Positions 9,980 through 16,801 of a stretch of 64,000 nucleotides of DNA are shown in pieces (within the stretch, counting starts at the first letter, position 1; every line of letters starts with the position of its first letter). The notes below the pieces were generated by a model. That model was not told where the DNA came from. It saw only the letters and a list, made by a program, of their open reading frames with translations, and did not search any database. The stretch covers positions 186,001 to 250,000 of the forward strand of contig NZ_QFFJ01000003.1 in assembly GCF_003308995.1 (NCBI RefSeq). The letters are read 5' to 3'. The DNA comes from Chitinophaga flava (GTDB lineage Bacteria > Bacteroidota > Bacteroidia > Chitinophagales > Chitinophagaceae). The position numbers and the translations under genes were made by a program.

Positions 9980-10834
9980 TTAGGAACTATAGAGCGATAG
10001 ATAGGTATTATCGAATTGTTTGCTGAGCAAGTCTTTTTTCTGTATGAAGAAGTGAATACAACCGGCATCCCACCAGGTGAAGCCCACCTGCCGGTCGGAA
10101 TCTATCTGCAGCAACATAGTCATATCGCTGAGTGTGTCATCCACCTGCTGCTGGTTTCCATTAAAATGCTGCAGCAATGTTTTACGGGCATTGGAGGGCA
10201 GGTAATCATATTTCTGTTTTGCTACCAGGTACATGGCTGCTTCTATATAATGATCATCATGTTGTCCGTCAGGATAACCGCCTATCATCCCGATGCCTTC
10301 GGTGAGATGCATACAGAGATCATCCAGTGCATCTGACTCGTCTTCAGAGAGTTCATCATAATCTGCGTAGGCATAATTGGGCGGCATGAGAGAAGGTGCG
10401 GTCTGCAGCTGATAGCTGGTAAACCGTTCCTCTTTTTCCAGCACAGTAACAGCAGGAGCTGGTGTTCTTTTTAAACCTGTTTTATCCTCTGCATAAATCA
10501 CTTTATGTTCGATATGATAAGCCTTGTCAACATCTCCCATAAAAAAATACAGTACACCGGTATCGGGCAGCAATTGCTGAACATCCTGCTGACTAATGAC
10601 AGAGAGGTCGAGCTGCGCGATAAACGTCATCGGTGTTCCGTTGGCGGTGAGAGGCCAGGCAATATGGGCGGGAAGATCGGGGTCTCCTGCCACTCTTGTG
10701 TTACCGGTATGCTGATAATTTTCCTGTTGCGCCAGGGTCAGTGTAATCAGCGGCCGGGTGTTGGAGAGAACATAGTCTTCTACGCCGGCCAGGTCAAACT
10801 TATGGATTAACTCCTTGTATTCTTCTGTTGTCAA
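9980..10834 (-). CDS. DUF1963 (YwqG-like) protein
   Basis: The predicted cytosolic protein is about 284 residues. The DUF1963 signature is visible: GDPDLPAHIAWPLTANGTPMTFIAQLDLS at the N-terminal side, LYFFMGD in the middle, and an acidic loop followed by HDDHYIEAAMYLVAKQ. Near the end is LLQIDSDRQVGFTWWDAGCIHFFIQKKDL, matching the typical LLLQIDSD...WGDAGxxYFFI pattern. The family's biochemical role is unknown. The frame is open to an ATG at 10909, but that would overlap the preceding hemolysin III gene by 64 bp, and the extra residues show no family similarity. I therefore prefer a TTG start at 10834, 12 bp after that gene's stop. The exact start is uncertain. Confidence 0.8.
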   Translation of the reverse strand: MTTEEYKELIHKFDLAGVEDYVLSNTRPLITLTLAQQENYQHTGNTRVAGDPDLPAHIAWPLTANGTPMTFIAQLDLSVISQQDVQQLLPDTGVLYFFMGDVDKAYHIEHKVIYAEDKTGLKRTPAPAVTVLEKEERFTSYQLQTAPSLMPPNYAYADYDELSEDESDALDDLCMHLTEGIGMIGGYPDGQHDDHYIEAAMYLVAKQKYDYLPSNARKTLLQHFNGNQQQVDDTLSDMTMLLQIDSDRQVGFTWWDAGCIHFFIQKKDLLSKQFDNTYLSLYSS

Positions 10835-10845
10835 AACAAATTCAT

Positions 10846-11490
10846 TTACATGGATAACAATATAGCAACGTAATGGCAAATAGCGGCTGAAAGTACCAGC
10901 AGATGCCATACTGCATGGGTATACTTGTGTTTATCCCAAAGGTAAAAAATAACGCCGACGGTATACAGTCCTCCTCCTACACATAACAATACGATGACAG
11001 GCATAGGCAGCTCAGTGAAAAAACGTTTGCCACCGACTACGAGTATCCAGCCCATGACCAGATAGATCAGCGTGGAAATGATGTCGAAGCGGCCGGTGAA
11101 AAACACTTTAAAAATGATGCCTACAGCTGTGAGCCCCCATAATACCGATAACAGGGATATCCCGAACGCGTTGTTCATATATACGAGCAGGAAAGGCGTA
11201 TAGGTACCGGCTATGAGAAAATAAATACTGATATGATCGAAGATGAGGAATGTTTTTTTGACGGCCGACTCCTGCGATATGTGATAGATGGTCGAGCAGG
11301 TAAAAAGCAAAATAAAGCAGAAGCTGTAAATACCTGCACCTACGATGCCAGGTGTGTTGCCATGTGTGGCAGCAATGCTAGTCAATACCGGAAGGCCACT
11401 GATGCCGAATACAATACCAATCGCATGTATCAGTCCATTCACGATTTCCTGTTTCCTTGTGTAGCCTGTTGGCGAAGCCGTCATTCCCAT
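10846..11490 (-). CDS. Hemolysin III / PAQR-family membrane protein
   Basis: Predicted 214-residue inner-membrane protein with seven transmembrane segments. Family marks are KQEIVNGLIHAIG near the N-terminus, the conserved STIYHIS followed by FDHISIYFLIAGTYTPF in the centre, and HAVWHLLVLSAAICHYVAI at the C-terminus. The Ser, Asp and His residues of these motifs form the zinc site in PAQR receptors and their bacterial relatives. The function of bacterial members is not settled; links to lipid or membrane homeostasis have been proposed. The reading frame begins only 3 bp after the T-run of a strong terminator hairpin (11494-11535), so its expression from upstream is doubtful. The second Met (residue 3) is an alternative start. 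The DUF1963 gene follows closely. Confidence 0.9.
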   Translation of the reverse strand: MGMTASPTGYTRKQEIVNGLIHAIGIVFGISGLPVLTSIAATHGNTPGIVGAGIYSFCFILLFTCSTIYHISQESAVKKTFLIFDHISIYFLIAGTYTPFLLVYMNNAFGISLLSVLWGLTAVGIIFKVFFTGRFDIISTLIYLVMGWILVVGGKRFFTELPMPVIVLLCVGGGLYTVGVIFYLWDKHKYTHAVWHLLVLSAAICHYVAILLSM

Positions 11491-11493
11491 GAT

Positions 11494-11535
11494 AAAAAAA
11501 ATTTACGGACGGATCGTTCATGATCCGTCCGTAAA
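11494..11535 (-). terminator. Strong terminator abutting the hemolysin III start
   Basis: A perfect 14-bp inverted repeat (TTTACGGACGGATC / GATCCGTCCGTAAA) with a 6-nt loop is followed on the minus strand by eight T residues. It ends the transcript of the lipoprotein gene at 11582-12580. The T-run stops 3 bp before the ATG of the hemolysin III gene. Confidence 0.85.
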
Positions 11536-11581
11536 TGTAGGATAATCTACCAAGGCAACGTGATAGAGATTCTCTATAAGA

Positions 11582-12580
11582 TTATTTTTTTATAAAAGAG
11601 CTGACCATCTCTCCATTGGTAACGTTGATCACGTCTCCGGTAGCATGGTTATAGAGTTTGCAGCTGAAGCGCATTTTCACTTTAACATAATAGTCAATCA
11701 TATTAGGCACTTCTTCTGTGCTGATGATGGTAAAGGTACCTCCCGGCTGGCCAGTGGTGCCGTTGAAGCTGTCCCAGGTCTTGCCGTTTTCATCTGTCCA
11801 GTTGATGATAATACCATCCGTATATACCTGACCGTTAATCGTAGCGTAGGTATAGTCACCGGGTTTGAAGAAATTTTTGAAATCCTGTTGGGAAGTAGTA
11901 CGGTAGTTTTTGTAGATCCCTTTGGAGATAACGAGTTCTGTTTTACCCGCGGGCAGCGGAATGTTGGCGTTCCAGGTAATACCTGCGCCCAGCAGCACAT
12001 CCACGTCGCCAATTACTTCGGCGGTGGCCATGTAGTTGTTATTGTCCGTTGCTTCCTGCGTATAGTCTTTCCCGTTGACCGTCATTTTATAGTAGTATTC
12101 CGATGTGGGTACAGGCGAATCCCCTGTAACGGTGAGGGCTACACTACAGGTAGAAGTATAAGCCTGTATAGGGAATGTAAAAACACCTGCCTGTACAGGT
12201 ATACCTGAAGCCTGCAGGGTAATACGTTGTCTGCCGGTATTGGTAAAATTACCAGAGCCGGTAAAACGCAGGCCATTGACAGTACCTGTGCTCATCGCCC
12301 AGATTCCGGGTGTGGTAACGTTAACGGTTATCTGTATTTTTGCATCGTCACCGGTTGGGGTGCCTGTTTTGTAGGAACCGCTCACCGTAGCGTCGGAGCA
12401 GCTGCTGCCCTGCTGTACCAGTGCATATACAGCCATACCATCGGAAGGCGACGGCGTAGGGTTGTAAGGCGTGGTCGTTTCCTGGGAGTATTCCTTTCTA
12501 CACCCTGTCATCAGCAGGGAGGCCGTGAGCAGGAACATTAAAGTCCGGGACAGGCGTATTAATACAGGTGAAATCATCAT
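11582..12580 (-). CDS. Lipoprotein of unknown function
   Basis: Predicted 332-residue lipoprotein. The signal peptide ends in the lipobox LMTGC, with the lipidated Cys at residue 27. The mature protein starts with a Thr/Pro/Ser-rich linker (about 33-47) and then has two beta-rich parts. The first holds SGNFTNTGRQRITLQASG and PVQAGVFTFPI, the kind of repeated strand-turn text found in Bacteroidota surface lipoproteins with Ig-like folds. The second, from about 165, begins YYYKMTVNGKDY. No catalytic motif was found and I do not recognise a named family. It has its own promoter element (12605-12612) and is followed by a strong terminator, so it is probably transcribed alone. The start 2 residues downstream is equally possible. 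Confidence 0.75.
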   Translation of the reverse strand: MMISPVLIRLSRTLMFLLTASLLMTGCRKEYSQETTTPYNPTPSPSDGMAVYALVQQGSSCSDATVSGSYKTGTPTGDDAKIQITVNVTTPGIWAMSTGTVNGLRFTGSGNFTNTGRQRITLQASGIPVQAGVFTFPIQAYTSTCSVALTVTGDSPVPTSEYYYKMTVNGKDYTQEATDNNNYMATAEVIGDVDVLLGAGITWNANIPLPAGKTELVISKGIYKNYRTTSQQDFKNFFKPGDYTYATINGQVYTDGIIINWTDENGKTWDSFNGTTGQPGGTFTIISTEEVPNMIDYYVKVKMRFSCKLYNHATGDVINVTNGEMVSSFIKK

Positions 12581-12604
12581 CGTTGTGTTATTGTACTACT
12601 ATCG

Positions 12605-12612
12605 CAAATATA
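12605..12612 (-). promoter_or_regulatory. -7 promoter element of the lipoprotein gene
   Basis: The minus strand reads TATATTTG, a perfect TAnnTTTG, 25 bp before the lipoprotein ATG. A -33 TTG at standard spacing is not visible. A weaker plus-strand element (TATCTTTA, 12634-12641) may serve the divergent SDR gene. Confidence 0.55.
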
Positions 12613-12678
12613 TAAACTTAAAATAATAAGATATATCTTTAGTTTTTCTATTTATTTTATTTAAACCGCAGTGAGGAG

Positions 12679-14130
12679 ATGGAGAACGAATTTACGAGAG
12701 AAGAATGGGACACTTGTATCAGGGTATTACAGGTATTATCGAGAGACCCGGACCAATCGCCGGACAACATGGTATTAAAAGGTCTGGTGACCAAATTATA
12801 TAAACGTGCCAAAAAGGACAACAAAGCTGTGGCGGCAGTGGAGGCCATCAATAAAGTAGCGCCGGAGAAGCTGACCCTTCAACGGTTGCAGGCGATTTCC
12901 CGCAATCAGGACATCCTGAAGCAGTATGATAAAAAGCTGGTACTTTCCCGGACAACGATGTTCGGTAAGTATCAGTTGCCCGATACCGGTGTCTATACCG
13001 ACACACAGGAAACGCTGACGCTGGCTTCCACACAACGATGCTATACATGCAGCTGCCATTACAAGCAGGTACATTTTTTTTACCATATGCTTTGCCCGGA
13101 CTGTGCGGAGCTGAATTTCAACAAACGTATGCAAACTGCCGATCTGCGTGGGCGCGTGGCCGTTATCACCGGTGGCAGGATCAAAATCGGCTATCTTACA
13201 GCCCTGCGGATGTTGCGGGACGGGGCCCGCGTGTGGGTGACCACCCGCTTTGCCAAAGATTGCGCCCTTCGTTTCAGTGAAGAACAGGATTTTGCCGAGT
13301 GGAGCCACCGGCTGAAGATCGTGGCGCTGGACCTGCGCAACCTGGGACAGGTAAACCAGTTCATTCAGCAGCTCTATGCTGAAGAAACACACCTGGACAT
13401 CCTCATACATAATGCAGCCCAGACCATCAAACGGCCGGCTGCTTTTTATCAGCATCTGTTTGCCGTGGAGGAAGGTCCGGTTACCGCACTGCCCGAAGCC
13501 GTGCGCTCTTGTATTGTGGCAGGAGCACCTTTCCGTTACCTGGGCGATACCTGGGAACAACAACTGCTGCCCGCCGAGATCCACCAGTCTTTTCCGGCTG
13601 GCCAGTACGATAAAGACAAACAGCAGGTAGACCTCCGCAGCAGCAACAGCTGGACCATGCGGCTGGAAGAAGTGCCACCCGTAGAGATGCTGGAAACGCA
13701 GCTGGTGAATGTCACCGCTCCTTTTATGCTCAACAGCAAACTGAAAACATTACTTAAACAATCTCCCTTCTCCCGGAAATTTATCATCAACGTATCCGCT
13801 ATGGAAGGGCAGTTTAACCGCGCTTCCAAAACGCCGTTCCATCCACATACCAATATGGCTAAAGCAGCGCTCAACATGATGACCCGCACCGCCGCGCAGG
13901 ACTATGCGCTGGACGGTATCTTCATGAACAGCGTGGATACCGGATGGATCACACAGGAAAATCCGCATCCCAAAAAGGAACGGCTATACGTAGAAGAAGG
14001 ATTTGTTCCACCACTCGATGAAACCGACGGCATGGCCCGTATCTACGATCCTATCGTATCCGGCCTTGCCAGTGAAGACATCCCGCTGTTCGGGCATTTC
14101 CTGAAAGACTATCAACCTTATGCCTGGTAA
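12679..14130 (+). CDS. Atypical SDR-fold protein with zinc-ribbon insert
   Basis: Predicted 483-residue cytosolic protein. Residues 1-110 are helical and unassigned. A four-Cys zinc-ribbon-like element follows (C121/C124 and C139/C142, as CYTC and CPDC). From residue 157 the chain reads as a short-chain dehydrogenase Rossmann fold: TGGRIKIG at 164-171, DLR at 218-220, HNAAQ at 244-248, NVSAMEG at 371-377 with the catalytic Ser373, and AKAALNMMTRTAAQDYA from 394. Two hallmark positions are changed. The third glycine of TGxxxGxG is Lys169, and the YxxxK tyrosine is Thr391, while Lys395 remains. A long insertion lies between about 255 and 335. The protein is therefore unlikely to be a standard dehydrogenase. 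The LRR gene starts 36 bp later and is probably co-transcribed. Confidence 0.8.
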   Translation: MENEFTREEWDTCIRVLQVLSRDPDQSPDNMVLKGLVTKLYKRAKKDNKAVAAVEAINKVAPEKLTLQRLQAISRNQDILKQYDKKLVLSRTTMFGKYQLPDTGVYTDTQETLTLASTQRCYTCSCHYKQVHFFYHMLCPDCAELNFNKRMQTADLRGRVAVITGGRIKIGYLTALRMLRDGARVWVTTRFAKDCALRFSEEQDFAEWSHRLKIVALDLRNLGQVNQFIQQLYAEETHLDILIHNAAQTIKRPAAFYQHLFAVEEGPVTALPEAVRSCIVAGAPFRYLGDTWEQQLLPAEIHQSFPAGQYDKDKQQVDLRSSNSWTMRLEEVPPVEMLETQLVNVTAPFMLNSKLKTLLKQSPFSRKFIINVSAMEGQFNRASKTPFHPHTNMAKAALNMMTRTAAQDYALDGIFMNSVDTGWITQENPHPKKERLYVEEGFVPPLDETDGMARIYDPIVSGLASEDIPLFGHFLKDYQPYAW

Positions 14131-14166
14131 CTGAATTTAAAATCAATACAAGAAAAATATTTGCAT

Positions 14167-15141
14167 ATGCAGAATAATACCGTTGTATGTCCCGTAGATT
14201 ATGTAAAGACCAGTTTTCCGTTTGACCCGACCGATCTGGACCCGGTGTTGCAGTATCTCAGTAACAATCAGCCCCTGCCCGCCAGTGACCTGGTTTTCCC
14301 GGTAGGCACCATCACTGCTGACGGAAGGCTGGACATGTGTAAACAACAACTGGGCGTAGCAGGTATGCAGCTGGTGACCAACGCCCTGCAATACAACACA
14401 GAGATCAAACATATATTGATGGGCACCAATGCCTTCGGTAACCCAGGCGCTCAGGCCGTTGCAGATCTCGTGGCTGTCAACAATACCATCGAAACCGTAT
14501 ACCTTGGCTGTAATTATATCGAACAGGCAGGTGCTCAGGCCATCTGCGAAGCGCTGGCCACCAACCAGTCTGTCAAAAGCATCTGGTTCAAAAGAAACCC
14601 TATCGGCAGCAACAGCATGGAAAATATTATCCAGCTGCTGCAGCAAAACAATCACCTGCGCACCCTTGATCTGGTAAACACCTGCGCCGGTGATGGTTTC
14701 CTCACCCTGTTCGAATACCTGAAAACCAATACTACGGTAGAGCGGTTGTATCTGAGCGGCAACTACCTGACTGCCGATATGATGGAACCACTGAGCGAAA
14801 TGCTGAAAGTCAACAAACACCTGAGATCCTTATTCCTCAGCGTCAACAACATCGGCGACAAAGGCGTTTCCTATCTGGTACGCGGGCTGCGGCAGAATAC
14901 AACGCTCGAACAGCTTGGCCTGTCCAGCTGTGGTATTGAAGCCGGTGGCATGCAGCTGTTGCATGATCTGCTTAACACCCACCCCTATCTCAAATGGATA
15001 GACCTGGGCTATGCTGCTTCTACCAGGGCACTGAATGGCAAAGCCAATGTACCGGTACATCTTACTCCCATGAAGGATTTTCCGGCACAAGCCGACTATA
15101 CTCATCCTGACAGTAAAGCTATTAAAAGTGTATATCGTTAA
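14167..15141 (+). CDS. Ribonuclease-inhibitor-type leucine-rich repeat protein
   Basis: Predicted protein of about 324 residues with no signal peptide, so probably cytosolic. From about residue 70 it is built of 28-residue repeats of the RNase-inhibitor/NLR type. These have strand phrases such as IKHILMGTN, IETVYLGCN, VKSIWFKRN, LRTLDLVNT, VERLYLSGN, LRSLFLSVN and LEQLGLSSC, each followed by a helix (for example GAQAICEALATN). About seven or eight repeats are visible, forming a small horseshoe for protein binding. The role is unknown; the fold implies a protein partner. The open frame begins at a TTG two codons earlier, and I chose the ATG at 14167. The SDR-like gene lies immediately upstream on the same strand, and the two may work together. 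Confidence 0.82.
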   Translation: MQNNTVVCPVDYVKTSFPFDPTDLDPVLQYLSNNQPLPASDLVFPVGTITADGRLDMCKQQLGVAGMQLVTNALQYNTEIKHILMGTNAFGNPGAQAVADLVAVNNTIETVYLGCNYIEQAGAQAICEALATNQSVKSIWFKRNPIGSNSMENIIQLLQQNNHLRTLDLVNTCAGDGFLTLFEYLKTNTTVERLYLSGNYLTADMMEPLSEMLKVNKHLRSLFLSVNNIGDKGVSYLVRGLRQNTTLEQLGLSSCGIEAGGMQLLHDLLNTHPYLKWIDLGYAASTRALNGKANVPVHLTPMKDFPAQADYTHPDSKAIKSVYR

Positions 15142-15159
15142 AAGGAAGGAGAATTGTAA

Positions 15160-15228
15160 TACGGCCGGTGAGACTCGAACTCACGCCCCCCATTTGCAGT
15201 AGGTGCTCTTCCCCTAAGCTACGGCCTA
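15160..15228 (-). tRNA. tRNA-like gene, Cys-type anticodon loop (GCA), degenerate
   Basis: The minus strand folds as a cloverleaf. The D arm is GCTT/GAGC, the T arm is GTGAG-TTCGAGT-CTCAC, and the anticodon loop CTGCAAA gives GCA, as in bacterial tRNA-Cys. The anticodon stem is weak (ACCTA/TGGGG, first pair A-G), and one base appears to be missing between the D and anticodon arms. Acceptor pairs 3-7 are GGCCG/CGGCC, while positions 1 and 72 are T and T. Flanking GTAATA and TATTAC extend the acceptor helix past a one-base bulge. CCA is not encoded. Confidence 0.5.
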
Positions 15229-15237
15229 TTACAGGCG

Positions 15238-15245
15238 CTAAGATA
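15238..15245 (-). promoter_or_regulatory. -7 element upstream of the Cys-type tRNA-like gene
   Basis: The minus strand reads TATCTTAG, one mismatch from TAnnTTTG. It is placed like the perfect elements before the Ala- and Asp-type genes and is followed by CGCC, a GC-rich start region. Confidence 0.4.
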
Positions 15246-15357
15246 AAAAATTCACCCGTTAATTTCAGAGGGTTGCTTTAGGGCAGCCCTTTTTTTATTA
15301 CGTGTATACGTGGCCGTAAGTGGGATTGATTAAAGAGAAGTGCAGTAAAAAAATAGT

Positions 15358-15429
15358 GGAGGAGCAAAGGATTCGAACCTACATCTCCTGCCTAGCTAGC
15401 AGGTATTTTTCCAATTAAATTATCCCCCA
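15358..15429 (-). tRNA. tRNA-like gene with loop TAGCTAG, identity unclear
   Basis: The minus strand shows a D arm (ATTT/AAAT), a perfect anticodon stem (CCTGC/GCAGG) and a T loop (TTCGAAT) with only three or four T-stem pairs. The acceptor pairs GGGGGA with TCCTCC. The anticodon loop TAGCTAG would give GCT (Ser), but position 33 is A rather than T, and there is no long variable arm as expected for tRNA-Ser. The 3' flank carries seven T residues, which could terminate transcription. It lies 10 bp downstream of the Ala-type gene without its own promoter, so the two are likely co-transcribed. Confidence 0.4.
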
Positions 15430-15438
15430 TAAATGCAA

Positions 15439-15510
15439 TAAGACCAGTGAGAATCGAACTCACGTCTCAAGCGTGCAAGGCAGGCGCTCTTCCAGCTGAG
15501 CTACAGTCTA
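15439..15510 (-). tRNA. tRNA-like gene, Ala-type anticodon (TGC)
   Basis: The minus strand shows a D arm (GCTC/GAGC), a T arm (GTGAG-TTCGATT-CTCAC) and an anticodon loop CTTGCAC that gives TGC. The 5' half (GCTCAGCTGGAAGAGCGCCTGC) resembles bacterial tRNA-Ala, but the 3' side of the anticodon stem is GCTTG instead of GCAGG, leaving two mismatches. Acceptor positions 2-7 pair (AGACTG with TGGTCT, with wobbles), and 1/72 is T-T. Flanking GCAATA and TATTGC extend the helix past a single bulged T. Confidence 0.5.
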
Positions 15511-15518
15511 TTGCGGCG

Positions 15519-15526
15519 CAAATATA
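15519..15526 (-). promoter_or_regulatory. -7 promoter element of the Ala-type tRNA-like gene
   Basis: The minus strand reads TATATTTG, a perfect match to TAnnTTTG. It is followed by CGCCGC, the GC-rich start region typical of stable-RNA promoters. The next bases, from about the expected start, are GCAATAG, the extended 5' end of the tRNA-like gene. Confidence 0.65.
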
Positions 15527-15555
15527 TAGGAAAATATTTATTATATAAAATGCAA

Positions 15556-15626
15556 TAAGGCTGGTGAGATTCGAACTCACACTTTCCACTTGACAGGCAG
15601 ATGTCATTCCATTAGACTACAGCCTA
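15556..15626 (-). tRNA. tRNA-like gene, Asp-type anticodon (GTC)
   Basis: This is the best-formed member of the array. The D arm is GTC/GAC, the anticodon stem TCTGC/GTGGA is fully paired with wobbles, and the loop CTGTCAA has T33 and anticodon GTC. The variable loop is 4 nt and the T arm is GTGAG-TTCGAAT-CTCAC. Acceptor positions 2-7 pair (AGGCTG with CAGCCT), but 1/72 is T-T and the discriminator is A rather than the usual G of bacterial tRNA-Asp. Flanking GCAATA and TATTGC pair beyond a bulged T. CCA is not encoded. Confidence 0.58.
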
Positions 15627-15634
15627 TTGCGGCG

Positions 15635-15642
15635 CAAATATA
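15635..15642 (-). promoter_or_regulatory. -7 promoter element of the Asp-type tRNA-like gene
   Basis: The minus strand reads TATATTTG followed by CGCCGCAATAG, identical through 19 bases to the element before the Ala-type gene. This repeated design supports real transcription of both genes. Confidence 0.65.
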
Positions 15643-15656
15643 TAAAAAAGTAATGT

Positions 15657-16010
15657 TTATTTCTGCTGATGATATCCTTTTTCACCATATGGCTGCAGTT
15701 CTTCCAGACACATTTTATACAGTGCCTGCACTTCCTTTTTAAAATCTACAGTAGGGTCAGTGGTATCATCCAGCTCTTCTACGATCTCATAGACAAAACA
15801 CTTTTCTCCCAGCGTATTCCAGTCGGACTGCAGCTCCACATTGGGATGGGTATTAGCCAGCAACTGCATGCGGGGAGAATTCCAGGCTCTGTCGAGATCT
15901 GAGCTATAGTGTATCCATATTTTATTGCTGACAGTATTACGTATTTGATAGACGCCCATTCGGAAGGCCATCTGTCGGTAAGCTTCCTTCAGTTCTTTTT
16001 TTGATTTCAT
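15657..16010 (-). CDS. GIY-YIG-like nuclease family protein
   Basis: Predicted 117-residue cytosolic protein of the small GIY-YIG subfamily common in Bacteroidota (opening KELKEAYRQMAFRMGVYQIRN). GVY at 19-21 stands for GIY. The second motif, usually YIG, is WIH at 32-34. The helix with NSPRMQLL, then HPNVELQSDWN and VYEIVEEL with the metal-binding Glu75, follow in the expected order. The loss of the second tyrosine and glycine makes full nuclease activity uncertain. The gene overlaps the stop of the TetR gene by 4 bp (ATGA), so they form one operon. It may have a role coupled to the regulator, but none is known. Confidence 0.75.
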   Translation of the reverse strand: MKSKKELKEAYRQMAFRMGVYQIRNTVSNKIWIHYSSDLDRAWNSPRMQLLANTHPNVELQSDWNTLGEKCFVYEIVEELDDTTDPTVDFKKEVQALYKMCLEELQPYGEKGYHQQK

Positions 16011-16606
16011 GCGTGCAGGTCTTTTAACTGATTATCGATAAAAGCATTGGCCGCCTTGAGGAAGGCGGAATAACCGACAGGCATCTGCCGGTTGATATAC
16101 AGGAGCAGCATGCCGGTTGTTCCGTATAGCAGGGCTGCCTTTTTATGGCTGGCCGCAGCCGGGGTGAGGCTTTTCAAGGCGATGAGATATTTCCATTCTT
16201 CCTCGCAGAGGCTGTCCAGAAAACCGGTGATCAGCGGAGCTGTGTCTGGTTGCCTGTTGAGGTCTGACAGCTTCTCCACAAAAAAGAGTTCAAATATGCC
16301 GGAGTACTGTATAAAGTATTCGAGATAAGCCAGCAGGATGGCTTTCAGCCTCTTCTCCCCTCTGGGCGCCTTACTGCTGCGTTCTGCCACATAGGCACTG
16401 CATTCTTCCTGAAAATCCTGTACACAAAGGAATACCAGGTCTTTCACATCCTTAAAATAGTTGTACAACGTAGCAAAGGAATAGCCTGCCCTTTCCGCGA
16501 TATTGCGGACACTGACACTTTTTAATCCTTCACTCTTCAGGATCTCTTTGGTGGCATCGATAAAATACCCTCTGATACGCTGTTCCTGAATAGCTTTGTT
16601 CTTCAT
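16007..16606 (-). CDS. TetR/AcrR-family transcriptional regulator
   Basis: Predicted 199-residue DNA-binding repressor. The N-terminal helix-turn-helix spans about residues 25-62 and has the typical wording SVRNIAERAGYSFATLYNYFKDVKDL. The rest (about 75-195) is the helical ligand-binding and dimer domain, with no recognisable ligand class. Upstream, a perfect 7-bp inverted repeat (16646-16660) abuts the gene's own -7 element, so autoregulation is likely. The divergent cfa gene 195 bp away is the most plausible target. The GIY-YIG-like gene is translationally coupled downstream. The family call is firm; the targets are inferred from context. Confidence 0.9.
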   Translation of the reverse strand: MKNKAIQEQRIRGYFIDATKEILKSEGLKSVSVRNIAERAGYSFATLYNYFKDVKDLVFLCVQDFQEECSAYVAERSSKAPRGEKRLKAILLAYLEYFIQYSGIFELFFVEKLSDLNRQPDTAPLITGFLDSLCEEEWKYLIALKSLTPAAASHKKAALLYGTTGMLLLYINRQMPVGYSAFLKAANAFIDNQLKDLHA

Positions 16607-16637
16607 TTTAGATTCCTATTAATAATTTTTAATAGTG

Positions 16638-16645
16638 CAAATATA
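16638..16645 (-). promoter_or_regulatory. -7 promoter element of the TetR gene
   Basis: The minus strand reads TATATTTG, a perfect TAnnTTTG, 32 bp upstream of the start codon. It directly touches the palindrome at 16646-16660, so a bound repressor would block this promoter. Confidence 0.6.
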
Positions 16646-16660
16646 TTGAACACTGTTCAA
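16646..16660. promoter_or_regulatory. Probable TetR operator
   Basis: The sequence TTGAACA-C-TGTTCAA is a perfect 7-bp inverted repeat around one base. Its length and symmetry fit a TetR-family operator. It lies between the tetR promoter and the divergent cfa gene. Confidence 0.65.
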
Positions 16661-16733
16661 AATTTAAAAACTTTTCTGTTCTGATGACGGAAATAGTGGG
16701 TCTATTTTCCCGGTAGAATAGCCAGGGATGGGT

Positions 16734-16741
16734 TAAATTTG
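16734..16741 (+). promoter_or_regulatory. -7 promoter element of cfa
   Basis: The sequence TAAATTTG matches TAnnTTTG exactly and lies 60 bp before the cfa start. No clear TTG is seen at -33 (CGG occupies that place), which suggests a weak or activator-dependent promoter. Confidence 0.5.
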
Positions 16742-16801
16742 CTCCAGGAGCATACTGCCTAAACAAATACATTCCCTGGTCTGTTAACCTGTTATACAGC
16801 C

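Noticed and set aside
10835..10909. ATG at 10909 as start of the DUF1963 gene
   Set aside because: It would overlap the hemolysin III gene by 64 bp with residues unlike the family; a TTG start at 10834 fits better, though this is not proven.
12796..13584. 262-codon minus-strand frame inside the SDR-like gene
   Set aside because: Antisense shadow. The plus-strand protein has a coherent Rossmann fold and zinc ribbon.
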